Below are positions 35,738 through 46,546 of a DNA stretch of 64,000 nucleotides, in pieces. Origin of the DNA: Marinomonas transparens (GTDB lineage Bacteria; Pseudomonadota; Gammaproteobacteria; Pseudomonadales; Marinomonadaceae); the NCBI RefSeq assembly GCF_016463975.1, contig NZ_JAEMNX010000020.1, positions 1 to 64,000 of the forward strand, given 5' to 3'. A program made the translations under genes and the position numbers. Positions within the stretch are counted from its first letter, which is position 1. Each line of letters opens with the position of its first letter. Under the pieces are notes generated by a model. That model saw only the letters and a program-made list of their open reading frames with translations, was not told where the DNA came from and did not search any database.

Positions 35738-37976
35738 TTGGGAACATCCGCTCCATCATATTTTTTGCTTCGGCAATTTGCTGTTCATTACCTGACCCAA
35801 CAACATCTTCTAGGATAACACGAGCACCTTCTTCATCACCCATATCCATATAAGCCCTTGCCAAATCAAGCTTAGTCGCGGCCTCATCACCACTGGCATC
35901 AAAGAAATCAAATTCTTCTTCATCGTCACTAACTTCTTCATCTCCAGCCGCTTCAGTTTCACCAAATTCTGGGACATCTAGCTCATCTAAGTCATCTTGA
36001 GCTTCTGCTAAACTTTCTTCAATACTATCGGCTAACGATTCATTCGGCTCTTTATTGAAGATAGACTCTTCATCACTATCTTCCTGCTCAGTATCGTCCA
36101 ACAGGCTGGAAACAAAAGACTCTTCCTCACTAATTTCTGCATCTTCAACAACTTCGTCGATTGGTTCAACTGTTGGCACATCGTCTTCGACAAAATCTTC
36201 TAGGTCGTCTGCAGATAATTCTTCAAGGCTATCTTCAGATAAATCGAGGTCTGCCAACGCTTCTTCCTCTTCCACTGAAGTTTCTTCAACTTCGACCTCA
36301 TCTTCAAAAGAGGTAAATTCGTCCTCGCCAAAAGCAAGTTCATCTTCTGGTACCGCTTCCTCTTCCGTCTCTAAATCATCAACGGTCGCATCATCAGGAA
36401 AATCAAACGCCTCTTCTTCCCCTTGCGGCTCATCCATAGAGGCAATTTCAGAGTCAAATTCATCAAACCCTTGCAAATCGCCAGCCATATCATCCATGTT
36501 ATTATCATCAGCTGCATCAAAATCAAAAGCAAAAGGATCTTCTTCTGGCTCTTCTACCTCAGGTTCCTCTGCAACCGCCATTGTGGCAGGTATCGCCGCC
36601 GCTGCCGCCGAAGAAGCTAGATCAAACTCATCATCAACCGGCTCATTTTTTTCTAGGCGTTTTTTTCCTGCACGACGCATAACAAGGCCAATTAAGAAGC
36701 CAAGTAGTATGAGGACTACCGCGCCCATAGCGAGAATAATAGGATTATCAACTATCTTATTCATCAAAGAATCAGCTTCTGCTAACTCTTTTTCTCTACG
36801 AATTTGATCCGCTTCTAATAACTGATCAACGGTATTTTTTTGCTCTTGCAAAGCTTGCTGTGCACTAACAAATTGCTGCTGTAGCTCTGCCAGCTGCTTA
36901 TCTTTTAAAGCAATCAGTTTTTCAAGCGTTTCAAACTGCTTGTTCAAATCCTCTAGTTTCGTAGATAACTCTGCTTTCTCGCGTTTTTCCTTGTCTAGCA
37001 TTTCTTGAGAAGCAGACAGTTCATTTTTAATATCGGCTAATGCTTGTTCATTACCGGCATTGGAGCTAGCAGACTTTTCTGGTAACGCACTTTGCCCTGC
37101 AGCAAGGGTTAATTTATCAGAACCTTCCGCAGGCTTAGCCGCCGCAGCCTTGGCTTTAGCTTGTGCATTCAATTGCTCCTTGCTGACTCCTTTCGAGCCT
37201 TTGGTGCCTTTTAGAGCCATCCACGCTTCATGTTGACGTTGGAACTCTTTTTTAGACATGGACCTATTAAACAGAGCAATCTGCTCTTGTGTTGGCAAGC
37301 GTAAAATCGCACCTTCTTTTAATAAATTAATATTATTAGCAGAAAAGGCATCTTTATTTAGCGATTGAATCGCCATCATAGTTTGATAAATGGTCAACTG
37401 ATTTGTTGGTTGATTGCGCCCAGCAATAGACCACAAGGTATTGCCTCTAGAAACTGACATCATCCCTTTTACAGGTGTTTTTTCAGCGGCGACAACAGCA
37501 TCACGAAAAACAGATTGCTTTGATGTACTATCGGTTGAAGCAAGCTTTGAAGACTGCACGACTTCTTCTTGGGATTTATCTACCAAAACAGTTTGCTTGA
37601 GCGGAGCTTGATACTCTCGTACCACTTGGCCACTTGGCCAACGGGCAGCAAGCACAAAATGTAACTCATCGACTTCTAGGGCTTTATCAGAGCTAATCTG
37701 AACAACAATGTCGCTTTTTTCCCGGGCCACTTCAAATTTCAACTGGGAAAGAACACTGGTTGGCGCTAGGCCAGCTTGACGAAATTCACTTTCACTGCCT
37801 AAACGAATCAAAATATCTTTTGGTAGTAATGCCCCTACATCTGATAATTCGATCTTACCGCGATAAGGTTCGCCTAAAGTTGATTGAGAAGTTAACTCAC
37901 CCAGTTCCAATGCGTAACTGCTGGAGACATATAATGCGCCTAATACAGCAATACTAGTGAGGGTTTTCCTGAGCAT
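35730..37976 (-). CDS. fimV: FimV-like peptidoglycan-binding pole organiser
   Basis: A 748-residue inner-membrane protein that in Pseudomonas and Vibrio organises cell-pole machinery and type IV pilus or chemotaxis functions. The start at 37976 gives a signal peptide (MLRKTLTSIAVLGALYV, cleavage after SYA) with AAAGGG ahead of it; the listed longer frame adds 12 residues without a binding site. Order: periplasmic FimV N-domain (about 23-135), a LysM domain (about 180-245), a coiled coil (about 315-390), a membrane segment (about 410-430), a strongly acidic Glu/Asp-rich stretch (about 445-690) and the short C-terminal TPR-like FimV domain (LDLARAYMDMGDEEGA). It heads the run fimV to purF. Confidence 0.92.
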   Translation of the reverse strand: MLRKTLTSIAVLGALYVSSSYALELGELTSQSTLGEPYRGKIELSDVGALLPKDILIRLGSESEFRQAGLAPTSVLSQLKFEVAREKSDIVVQISSDKALEVDELHFVLAARWPSGQVVREYQAPLKQTVLVDKSQEEVVQSSKLASTDSTSKQSVFRDAVVAAEKTPVKGMMSVSRGNTLWSIAGRNQPTNQLTIYQTMMAIQSLNKDAFSANNINLLKEGAILRLPTQEQIALFNRSMSKKEFQRQHEAWMALKGTKGSKGVSKEQLNAQAKAKAAAAKPAEGSDKLTLAAGQSALPEKSASSNAGNEQALADIKNELSASQEMLDKEKREKAELSTKLEDLNKQFETLEKLIALKDKQLAELQQQFVSAQQALQEQKNTVDQLLEADQIRREKELAEADSLMNKIVDNPIILAMGAVVLILLGFLIGLVMRRAGKKRLEKNEPVDDEFDLASSAAAAAIPATMAVAEEPEVEEPEEDPFAFDFDAADDNNMDDMAGDLQGFDEFDSEIASMDEPQGEEEAFDFPDDATVDDLETEEEAVPEDELAFGEDEFTSFEDEVEVEETSVEEEEALADLDLSEDSLEELSADDLEDFVEDDVPTVEPIDEVVEDAEISEEESFVSSLLDDTEQEDSDEESIFNKEPNESLADSIEESLAEAQDDLDELDVPEFGETEAAGDEEVSDDEEEFDFFDASGDEAATKLDLARAYMDMGDEEGARVILEDVVGSGNEQQIAEAKNMMERMFPSD

Positions 37977-38232
37977 AAGTTTCCCTTTCTCTACAAAAAT
38001 GGACATAGACATTAACCAAGTATCTTACACAGGTGACTATTTATCAATAGCTTTAGAATCAATGGTTTGCACTTAGAGCACGAGAGCGAAAAAATCCACA
38101 AAATAGCACCTATTTTATTTGCTTATCGCGCAAAATAACGCCTTACTTTAAGTCTATCTTATGAAATCACTCTCAATGAGTTTAGCAAAGTTTAACATTT
38201 CTTGGAGAGCAATGGCTTTCAAACCTTTGCCA

Positions 38233-38263
38233 CGATTGATGTCAACCTGACTGACATCAATCG
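38233..38263. repeat. 12-bp perfect inverted repeat upstream of fimV
   Basis: CGATTGATGTCA (38233-38244) and TGACATCAATCG (38252-38263) are perfect inverted copies around a 7-base centre. The repeat lies in the 336-bp gap between the groL terminator and fimV, about 260 bp upstream of the fimV start. There is no T run, so an operator or mRNA-leader structure is more likely than a terminator. A 39-codon reading frame (38272-38153, minus strand) crosses it but has no ribosome binding site. Confidence 0.6.
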
Positions 38264-38289
38264 CCATAACCATTTAAAGCTTATTTTAG

Positions 38290-38325
38290 ACAAAAAAAAC
38301 CTCGCCATATTAAGCGAGGTCTTTT
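38290..38325 (-). terminator. Terminator of groES-groL
   Basis: ACCTCGC (38299-38305) and GCGAGGT (38314-38320) form a 7-bp stem with an 8-base loop; on the minus strand eight T residues follow. It lies 24 bp beyond the groL stop. Confidence 0.9.
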
Positions 38326-38348
38326 TCAACAAATGACTAGGGGGTGAT

Positions 38349-40007
<1,659 letters not shown>

Positions 40008-40054
40008 TTAACTGTTTTAAATGTTACAAATCGAATATGAACTACAAAAATGAA

Positions 40055-40345
40055 CTAGGCTTCAACAACGCCGTAGATTTCATCTTCTTTCATGATAAGC
40101 AGTTCTTCACCATTGATTTTCACGGTTTGGCCAGAGTATTGACCAAACAACACAGTGTCACCAACGCTAACAGCCAATGCTTGTACATCACCATTAGATT
40201 GAATACGACCAGTGCCAACAGCTAAAACCTCACCTTGTGTCGGTTTCTCTGTAGCAGATCCAGGTAAAACAATACCAGATGCTGTTGTTGTTTCTTCTTC
40301 TTTACGGCGAACAACGACACGATCGTGCAAAGGACGAATATTCAT
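40055..40345 (-). CDS. groS: Co-chaperonin GroES
   Basis: GroES, 96 residues, caps the GroEL chamber as a heptamer. It begins [14 protein letters not shown] as in E. coli, contains the mobile loop ([14 protein letters not shown]) and ends in DEIYGVVEA. The start is the ATG at 40345; the TTG one codon upstream is not needed, and GGAG lies 10 bases before the ATG. Confidence 0.97.
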   Translation of the reverse strand: MNIRPLHDRVVVRRKEEETTTASGIVLPGSATEKPTQGEVLAVGTGRIQSNGDVQALAVSVGDTVLFGQYSGQTVKINGEELLIMKEDEIYGVVEA

Positions 40346-40432
40346 CAATCATTTTCTCCAATTAAAACAATACCAGGAATCCCCTGGCAGGACCGCTCTT
40401 ACCTAATAACGGCAAGAACCTTATCGAGGTCT

Positions 40433-40460
40433 TATATACGGTTACAAAAAAGTATTTCAA
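40433..40460 (-). promoter_or_regulatory. Promoter upstream of groES
   Basis: On the minus strand TTGAAA (40460-40455) is followed after 16 bases by TATATA (40438-40433), a good sigma-70 promoter. The context GGGGTTGAAA also resembles a sigma-32 -35 box (CTTGAAA), but the matching CCCCAT-like -10 is poor (CCGTATAT). Heat-shock control is likely for this operon but is not clearly written in the -10. No CIRCE repeat is present. Confidence 0.55.
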
Positions 40461-40475
40461 CCCCAAAAAAGCAAA

Positions 40476-40937
40476 TTATTTTTTATCCAGTAAGTCATTA
40501 TCATCATTAACATATTCGCCTTCAATGATGTCCCCTTGTTGCTGGGAGCTAGTACCGCGCCACTGCGCTCCTCGAGCCATCATTGAGCTCATAAATTTAA
40601 CAATCAAACCTGCAGCAAATAACTTTCTTAATGGCGAAATCAACAATAGAGCACCAATGCCATCGGTCACAAAGCCAGGAATCAACAAACACAAGCCAGC
40701 GAACATCAACATCAAACCTTCCGCAACTTCAGAGGCAGGCAATTCACCGCGCTGCATCTTTTCCTGTGCTTTCAATGAGGTTTGCAAGCCTTGCTTACGA
40801 ATCAATGTCACGCCTACAATAGCGGTGAGAAAAACCAAACCAACCGTAGCCAAGCTGCCTATTTCACTGCCGACTTGAATCAATACAGTCATTTCAATGA
40901 TAGGTACTAGGATAAAAATCAAAAGAGCATATTTCAT
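40476..40937 (-). CDS. fxsA: FxsA family membrane protein
   Basis: A 153-residue cytoplasmic-membrane protein. It starts MKYALLIFILVPIIEM and has three or four hydrophobic segments, including the FxsA mark VGLVFLTAIVGVTLIRKQGLQ and the LCLLIPGFVTDGIGALLL stretch. In E. coli, FxsA overproduction relieves exclusion of phage T7 by the F plasmid; its normal role is unknown. The start at 40937 has AAGAAG 6 bases ahead, whereas the ATG at 40943 lies directly on that site. The position upstream of groES-groL is widely conserved. Confidence 0.9.
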   Translation of the reverse strand: MKYALLIFILVPIIEMTVLIQVGSEIGSLATVGLVFLTAIVGVTLIRKQGLQTSLKAQEKMQRGELPASEVAEGLMLMFAGLCLLIPGFVTDGIGALLLISPLRKLFAAGLIVKFMSSMMARGAQWRGTSSQQQGDIIEGEYVNDDNDLLDKK

Positions 40938-40973
40938 AATCATCTTCTTAATTTCAAATTCAATTACCTATCT

Positions 40974-41297
40974 ATGGGCAAAGCATTGACTAATCAAGCA
41001 ATGGCACTTTTTAAATCACAGGTATTTTTGTTTTTAAGTGAAATACCAAGAGGCGAATGCATCGCTTATGGCGAGCTAGCTAAAAAAGCTGGCTTTCCAA
41101 GCCATGCACGACAAGTTGGTAGTTTAATGAAAAACCTGCCCAAGGATACAAAACTACCTTGGCATAGGGTGGTTAATGCGCAACAAAGAATCAGCTTTGC
41201 TGAAAATACAGATGCTTACTTGAGACAAAAAACGAGATTAGAACAGGAAGGCTGGGTGATTGTAGGCACAAAACTAGTGCTTAATGAAAATAGCTAA
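40974..41297 (+). CDS. Alkyltransferase-like protein (ATL)
   Basis: A 107-residue relative of O6-methylguanine-DNA methyltransferase. At the place of the acceptor Cys in PCHRV this protein has W63 (PWHRVV), the hallmark of ATL proteins, which bind and flip O6-alkylguanine and pass the lesion to nucleotide-excision repair without removing the alkyl group. Also present are the recognition-helix region (HARQVGSLMKN) and IPRGECIAYGELAKKAG. It is a single gene, divergent from fxsA. Confidence 0.9.
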   Translation: MGKALTNQAMALFKSQVFLFLSEIPRGECIAYGELAKKAGFPSHARQVGSLMKNLPKDTKLPWHRVVNAQQRISFAENTDAYLRQKTRLEQEGWVIVGTKLVLNENS

Positions 41298-41344
41298 AAG
41301 CAGCGTATAGACGCCACATCAAACTCATGCAGCGCCCCTCTCAG

Positions 41345-41827
41345 CTAGTCTCTAAAGTTAGTAAACTGCACTGGTTGAGCCAGATCCGCACCGCGTAATA
41401 AAGCCATAACTTGCTGCAAGTCATCGCGTTTTTTACCGGTTACACGAAGTTGATCACCCTGAATTTGCGCCTGCACCTTAATCTTACTTCCTTTAATTAA
41501 CTTAACGATTTTCTTCGCTTCGTCCGTTTCCAAGCCTTCTTTCATTTTGATTGCTTGTGAGGCACGCATATTGCCTTTTTCAACCGCCTCTTTCTCTAAG
41601 CTTTTCAAATCGATGCCGCGTTTTACTAACTTCTGATTAAAAATATCAGACATTTGGCGAAGCTGAGGCTCAGCTTCGGCTTCCATGACCACGTTTTTAT
41701 CTTTCACTTCATAGCTTGCTTTCACACCTTTGAAATCATAACGTGTTGTAATTTCTCTGTTCGCCTGATCAACCGCATTGGTCACTTCGTGCCAGTCGAG
41801 TTCTGATACTACGTCAAATGATGGCAT
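41345..41827 (-). CDS. yajQ: YajQ family nucleotide-binding protein
   Basis: A 160-residue YajQ/UPF0234 protein with two RNA-binding-like ferredoxin domains. It starts MPSFDVVSELDWHEV and has TRYDFKG, the RGIDLKSLEKE stretch and KIKVQAQIQGDQLRVTGKKRDDLQ near the end. In Xanthomonas a member is a c-di-GMP-responsive regulator; in E. coli it binds nucleotides and has no settled role. AAGGAG lies 7 bases before the start at 41827; the longer frame to 41854 lacks homology. Confidence 0.94.
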   Translation of the reverse strand: MPSFDVVSELDWHEVTNAVDQANREITTRYDFKGVKASYEVKDKNVVMEAEAEPQLRQMSDIFNQKLVKRGIDLKSLEKEAVEKGNMRASQAIKMKEGLETDEAKKIVKLIKGSKIKVQAQIQGDQLRVTGKKRDDLQQVMALLRGADLAQPVQFTNFRD

Positions 41828-41912
41828 TTTTATGCTCCTTGGCATTTTCAACAATGTATTTTGGCGCGATAATAACAGGAATTAAAATAAAACACCTAAT
41901 GGAAACCTCAAC

Positions 41913-42860
41913 ATGAAAAAACCACAATGGCTCATTGTCGGAGCTGGTGCTATTGGCTTATTCTGGGCCTGTAAGCTGCAAAAACTAGGTTATTCAGTCC
42001 ATTTAGTGTATCGCTCAACGAGCCCTAAGAAAAAAATAACGTTAGAAGCGCTAGCGAATGAAGATGGCCAACAGAAGATCACCTCATCTGAACACAAAAT
42101 TAAGAGCTTTCTCGCACAGGATCTCAGCAAGCAATACGATAAAGTCCTGCTATGCACAAAAGCCTACGATCTAGTGGACGCCTTTAAGCAAGTATCCGAT
42201 CACGTCACCGAAGACGCGACTATAGCTTGCTTATGCAATGGAATGGGGGCACAAGCAGCACTGCAAAAGGCTCTAATGCCAAAACAAATCCTATGGGCAG
42301 GCACCACTAGCGAAGGCGTATTAAAGATAAATGAAAACCACATAAAACATACAGGGCTAGGCGACACCTACTTTGGTCAGTGGCTAAAAGATACAGAGAC
42401 CAAAGACTTCCCTCTTGACTCTTTCGTGGTACCCAATATTCATCAGAGGTTAATTGAAAAGCTAGCTGTTAATGCCGCCATCAACCCACTTACGGCGCTA
42501 TTTTCTATTCATAATGGCGACTTGCTAGAAGAGCAGTTTCACCCATTATTGAATGCCACCTTAACAGAGCTCGCCAGTGTCTTTACAAACCCCAAGTTCA
42601 TCTACGCCGAGCAAAGTAAACACTTAACCCTAGACAACCTAACCAACCGAGTGAATACGGTTGCGCAGCTCACGCGCTTAAACCGCTCCTCCATGTATGA
42701 AGACTTTAGGTTACAACGACCAACCGAGAATGAATTCATCTCCGGTTTCCTTGTGGAGAACAGTCCGGTTGAACTGCCAATTCAGTCTTTACTATACAAT
42801 GGTATCGACTTCCCCCTACTCAGCGAAGAAATCAAAAAAAAGCTCCTAAGCATGACTTAA
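41913..42860 (+). CDS. Ketopantoate reductase-like protein
   Basis: A 315-residue ApbA/PanE-family reductase. An N-terminal NADPH-binding Rossmann fold (IVGAGAIGLFWACKL) is followed by the KAYD segment, CNGMGAQ, and a helical C-terminal domain with EKLAVNAAINPLTALF, which carries the catalytic lysine of the family (Lys in EKLAVN). PanE makes pantoate from ketopantoate for coenzyme A. Whether this copy is the pathway enzyme cannot be decided here, as no panB or panC is in the window. The gene ends inside a bidirectional terminator. Confidence 0.85.
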   Translation: MKKPQWLIVGAGAIGLFWACKLQKLGYSVHLVYRSTSPKKKITLEALANEDGQQKITSSEHKIKSFLAQDLSKQYDKVLLCTKAYDLVDAFKQVSDHVTEDATIACLCNGMGAQAALQKALMPKQILWAGTTSEGVLKINENHIKHTGLGDTYFGQWLKDTETKDFPLDSFVVPNIHQRLIEKLAVNAAINPLTALFSIHNGDLLEEQFHPLLNATLTELASVFTNPKFIYAEQSKHLTLDNLTNRVNTVAQLTRLNRSSMYEDFRLQRPTENEFISGFLVENSPVELPIQSLLYNGIDFPLLSEEIKKKLLSMT

Positions 42861-42871
42861 GAGCTTTTTTT
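42833..42871. terminator. Bidirectional terminator between the PanE-like and CvfB-like genes
   Basis: AGCTCCTAAG (42841-42850) and CTTAAGAGCT (42856-42865) pair with one mismatch around a 5-base loop, with T runs on both strands (42866-42871 on plus; 42840-42834 as A residues, T on minus). The stop codon of the PanE-like gene lies within the stem. Confidence 0.85.
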
Positions 42872-42887
42872 GATAAGAAAAAAACAA

Positions 42888-43721
42888 CTAAATTTTAGTG
42901 ATTTTTTCTTTTGTGAGTAGAATTTTTTTATCTTTATATAGGGCACCTAAAGCTTTTTTATAGGTGGCCTTACTGACCTTAAATACCGCGTAAATCGCTT
43001 CTGGCGAGGCTTTATCTGTCAATGGTGACTCACCACCATGTGAATCAAGATAATCAAGCACATCATCTAAAATGTTACGCACCTTTTTATAACCAACTTC
43101 TTGCAGACTTAAATCAATCTTGCCGTCTTCTCGCATTTGCTTAATAAAGCCCGTCGTTTTCTCGCCTTTACGTAATTGCCTAAACGCATCGTCAAAAAAC
43201 AACACTCCCCAAAAGCGATTGTCAATGACGCATTTAAAACCTATGTTAGTTTTATCGCCAATAATAATGGACACCTTATCGCCCACTTTATAAGGTGCTT
43301 CTTCACGGTTTAATAGAGCATCGACCCTAGTCGTCGCTACAATACGATTGGTTATATTATCCAAATAGATAAATAACAAATGGGTTTCGCCTTCTTCAAC
43401 GCGGTTTTTTTGCTGACTAAAAGGGACCAATAAATCTTTTGGCAAGCCCCAATCAAAAAAAGCACCCACTTGATTCACCGCAATCGCGGTCAGTGCAGCA
43501 AACTCGCCCACCTGCGCCTTTGGCATATCCGTCGTCGCAATCAATTTATCGTCTGAATCTAAATAAATGAATACTTCAACCTCTTGATCAACCCTTAGGT
43601 CTTTTGGAACATAACGCTTAGGCAGCAAGACTTCGCCTAATTCATCGGCATCTAGATAGACACCAAAATCTTTTTCTTTAACGACTCTTAAGGTATTTAA
43701 GCGACCTATTTGTGTGGTCAT
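42888..43721 (-). CDS. CvfB-like S1-domain RNA-binding protein
   Basis: A 277-residue protein made of OB-fold S1 domains and a C-terminal winged-helix-like part, as in CvfB (YitL). It starts with IGRLNTLRVVKEKDFGVYLDA, has a second S1-like unit (AVNQVGAFFDWGLPKDLLVPFSQQ), a third (WGVLFFDDAFRQLRKG, GKIDLSLQEVGY) and a C-terminal helical DNA/RNA-binding segment (EAIYAVFKVSKATYKKALG). Staphylococcal CvfB affects virulence genes at the RNA level; the role here is unknown. Confidence 0.9.
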   Translation of the reverse strand: MTTQIGRLNTLRVVKEKDFGVYLDADELGEVLLPKRYVPKDLRVDQEVEVFIYLDSDDKLIATTDMPKAQVGEFAALTAIAVNQVGAFFDWGLPKDLLVPFSQQKNRVEEGETHLLFIYLDNITNRIVATTRVDALLNREEAPYKVGDKVSIIIGDKTNIGFKCVIDNRFWGVLFFDDAFRQLRKGEKTTGFIKQMREDGKIDLSLQEVGYKKVRNILDDVLDYLDSHGGESPLTDKASPEAIYAVFKVSKATYKKALGALYKDKKILLTKEKITKI

Positions 43722-43802
43722 AAACTCTCCGAGGGAAGCAATTTTTTTCGAACTATACGCACTTAATTAACAAGCGCAATACTGATATGTTGAAACCATT
43801 CG

Positions 43803-44363
43803 TTAATCCTTGCCTACCTTCATGCAAGAAGCAAAAATAGTCTCAAGTTTAGCTGCACCCTGTTCTTCCATTTTCTCTACATTGCGAACTGGAATCGCTG
43901 AGGTATCCCCATAAATCTCAATCGCCTTATCAAGGCTACCCTCTCTTAATAAATGCAACATAGGATAAGGCGATCGGTTGGTATAATTAGAAACATCACC
44001 CGGTTCAGCACCAGCAAAGCAATAATCAGGGTGAAAGGTCGCAAGTTGATAAACCCCTTCGCAGCCTTGATCAAACATCAAGTTCTCAGCGACTTCGACA
44101 AAATCCAAATAACGAAAAAAATCTTTAAATAAGGTAGGAAAAATCAATAAAGTGGTTTCTGTTTCTGGGTGTTCGTCCAACCACGCAACCTCTGTCATTA
44201 ATTCTTCTAACGCCACGTCCACTTTTTTGGACCTAAGCACAACAAAACGAACAGACTCGCGTTCTACCTCACGCTTGGCGAACGGACAAACATTTAATTT
44301 AATAATAAACTCATTAACCCACTTCATGGTTTGGGTCGTGACCAACTCATCCGATAACTGCAT
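43803..44363 (-). CDS. DUF1415 protein
   Basis: A 186-residue protein of the DUF1415 family, function unknown. Typical stretches are MKWVNEFIIKLNVCPFAKRE at the start, YQLATFHPDYCFAG in the middle and NYTNRSPYPMLHLLRE. The start at 44363 has GAAGG ahead of it and gives the usual family length; upstream ATGs at 44390 and 44405 only add a weakly conserved tail. Its conserved cysteines and His may bind a metal, but this is not shown. Confidence 0.88.
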   Translation of the reverse strand: MQLSDELVTTQTMKWVNEFIIKLNVCPFAKREVERESVRFVVLRSKKVDVALEELMTEVAWLDEHPETETTLLIFPTLFKDFFRYLDFVEVAENLMFDQGCEGVYQLATFHPDYCFAGAEPGDVSNYTNRSPYPMLHLLREGSLDKAIEIYGDTSAIPVRNVEKMEEQGAAKLETIFASCMKVGKD

Positions 44364-44551
44364 ATCCGCCTTCTTTATAATTTTCTCCATTTTAGTGCAA
44401 AGCACACACCGGGTCTAACTTATCAAGTCAGCACCCAAGGTTTCGATTTCGAAGCCCTGTAAAACAAGGTATCATATAGCGCATATACGGCCCCACTGAA
44501 AACATGACTTAATCTTTGGCTGTACCATTTTCCCCGTAACAGAGAATTTAC

Positions 44552-45754
44552 ATGTCATTTGCTGAATTAGATCTGGATTTCACCATAGAAAAAGCCATTA
44601 GTGACCTTGGCTTTGAAACCCCGACAGAGATCCAAGAGCAGGCCATCCCAATCGCATTGGACGGCTCAGACTTACTCGCAACAGCGCCAACAGGAACCGG
44701 CAAGACCATTGCTTTTTGCGCCCCTGCCATTCAACACATCCTAGACCGTGATGAACAATCAACAACCGCACCTAAAGTACTCATTCTAGCACCAAGCCGT
44801 GAACTGGCTCGGCAAATATTTAACGTCGTAGAACAAGTGACTCAACACACTCGCATTCAATCTCACTTGATTATTGGCGGTACGCCCTATGGTATGCAGC
44901 AGCAGCAACTAAGCGAACCTTGTGACATATTGATTGCAACTCCTGGCCGGCTTGTGGAACTAGATGAAAAACAATGGCTTGATCTAACCGATGTGTCTTA
45001 TTTTGTCATTGACGAAGCTGACCGTATGCTGGATATGGGCTTTGTTAATGCTATTAATCACATCGCCAAAGAGCTGCCACAGGAACACCAAACATTAATG
45101 TTTTCTGCCACCCTTGAAGGTGAAAAAATGGGCCGCTTTGCTAGCGCCCTACTTAATGATGACCCGCAACAACTTCGGCTTGGCGAATCGGCCCGTACTG
45201 TGCCAAACCAAATTCGTCAAATAGCCTACCGAGTGGACAGCGAAGAGCACAAAGAAGCCGTTCTAAAACACCTACTCACCCAAGAACGGGTTCAACAAGC
45301 GGTATTATTTGTATCAAACCGAGAGCATGTGGATGTATGGGTACAACGTATTCGCAACATGGGATTGATGTGTGATGGCTTACATGGCGAAATGAAGCAA
45401 GGTGACCGTAGCGAGCACATGAAGCAAATGAAACGTGGTCGGTTACAGGTTTTAGTCGCGACCGACGTAGCATCTCGGGGTATCGATCTACCTGAAATAA
45501 ACACAGTCATTAACCTGCGTCTGCCTCGTAAAGCGGACGCCTATATTCACCGTGCAGGACGCGCCTCTCGTGAAGGAGCTGCAGGTGATTGCATTTCGTT
45601 GATCGATATTAACGACCTACCAATGATAGAAAAAATACAACGTTTTATGCAGACAAACATTAAATTTGGCCGCATTGAGGGGCTTGAGCCCAAAACCAAG
45701 GCCCGTTCGCCAAGCAGTAAGAAGAAAAAGAAAAGAGCCCCCTCCAAAAAATAA
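44552..45754 (+). CDS. DEAD-box RNA helicase, SrmB-like
   Basis: A 400-residue ATP-dependent RNA helicase. All motifs are seen: TPTEIQEQAIP (Q motif), ATAPTGTGKTIAF (I), PSRELA (Ia), TPGRL (Ib), VIDEADRML (II), FSATL (III), VATDVASRGIDLPEINTVI (V) and HRAGRASREG (VI). The C-terminal tail is short and very basic (PSSKKKKKRAPSKK), as in SrmB, which works in 50S ribosome assembly. RhlE-like or other functions remain possible. A terminator follows at 45781. Confidence 0.93.
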   Translation: MSFAELDLDFTIEKAISDLGFETPTEIQEQAIPIALDGSDLLATAPTGTGKTIAFCAPAIQHILDRDEQSTTAPKVLILAPSRELARQIFNVVEQVTQHTRIQSHLIIGGTPYGMQQQQLSEPCDILIATPGRLVELDEKQWLDLTDVSYFVIDEADRMLDMGFVNAINHIAKELPQEHQTLMFSATLEGEKMGRFASALLNDDPQQLRLGESARTVPNQIRQIAYRVDSEEHKEAVLKHLLTQERVQQAVLFVSNREHVDVWVQRIRNMGLMCDGLHGEMKQGDRSEHMKQMKRGRLQVLVATDVASRGIDLPEINTVINLRLPRKADAYIHRAGRASREGAAGDCISLIDINDLPMIEKIQRFMQTNIKFGRIEGLEPKTKARSPSSKKKKKRAPSKK

Positions 45755-45780
45755 CGAAAAATCAGCCTCTGAAAACTAAC

Positions 45781-45814
45781 AAGGCAGCACCTCAATAAAA
45801 GATGCTGCCTTTTA
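45781..45814 (+). terminator. Terminator of the DEAD-box helicase gene
   Basis: AAGGCAGCA (45781-45789) pairs with TGCTGCCTT with a 13-base loop, followed by a short T run. It lies 26 bp beyond the helicase stop, between convergent genes. Confidence 0.75.
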
Positions 45815-45844
45815 TGAACCCTATCTCTTGCTTGACCAATATAA

Positions 45845-46456
45845 TTAATCGTCAAACTTCATCGTATGCTGCTTACGATCCGCTTTGGTTTTCAAATATT
45901 GACGGTTATGCTGGTTAACATGAACCTTAGTCGGTACTAGCTCAACCACGTCAATGCCGTATTCTATAAGCTGCTGCGCCTTATCTGGATTGTTAGTCAG
46001 CAATCTCACCTTGGATACGCCAAGAGACGCTAACATCTTCGCAGCAATACCAAAATCACGACCATCTTCAGGTAAATGCAGCATTTCATTCGCCTGATAA
46101 GTATCAAAGCCTTTATCTTGTAACGCATAGGCTTCTAATTTTGCATACAAACCAATTCCACGACCTTCCTGACGCAAGTAGAGAATATACCCTCCTTCCT
46201 CATTAATGCGGTCAATCGCTTCGTCAAGCTGTTCTCCGCAATCACAGCGCCCAGACCCAAAAACATCGCCCGTTAAACATTCAGAGTGCAAACGAACCAA
46301 AGGGATAGCCCCCTTATTTTTAAGCTGCCTGCCTTCAAAAAATATCCCTATGTGTTCTTTGCCTGAATCATCACCATTGAAGGAAATGAATTCAGCCATC
46401 ACGTCACCTGCTCTAACAGGTATCATTACTCGACGCTTTACAGTCAAATCACTCAT
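45845..46456 (-). CDS. ribA: GTP cyclohydrolase II
   Basis: RibA, 203 residues, opens the GTP ring to start riboflavin synthesis, releasing formate and pyrophosphate. The zinc site is C-x10-C-x-C ([14 protein letters not shown], about 54-67); the GTP-binding signature is [21 protein letters not shown]. The length fits E. coli RibA (196). It is not fused to RibB, so the DHBP synthase is encoded elsewhere. Single gene. Confidence 0.97.
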   Translation of the reverse strand: MSDLTVKRRVMIPVRAGDVMAEFISFNGDDSGKEHIGIFFEGRQLKNKGAIPLVRLHSECLTGDVFGSGRCDCGEQLDEAIDRINEEGGYILYLRQEGRGIGLYAKLEAYALQDKGFDTYQANEMLHLPEDGRDFGIAAKMLASLGVSKVRLLTNNPDKAQQLIEYGIDVVELVPTKVHVNQHNRQYLKTKADRKQHTMKFDD

Positions 46457-46546
46457 AACTACTTCTCTTAGGGATCTTTCTTATCATAGACCCCATACAT
46501 TTGGTCAAACCATAAGAATTCAATGCTCTTACCTGTAAATACCACT

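Noticed and set aside
36055-36807. A 250-codon plus-strand frame, very rich in serine
   Set aside because: It is the antisense of the Glu/Asp-rich middle of fimV; the composition follows directly from that gene and no signal for translation is present.
38161-38250. A 29-codon plus-strand frame between groL and fimV
   Set aside because: It has no ribosome binding site and no family resemblance, and overlaps an inverted repeat; treated as noise.
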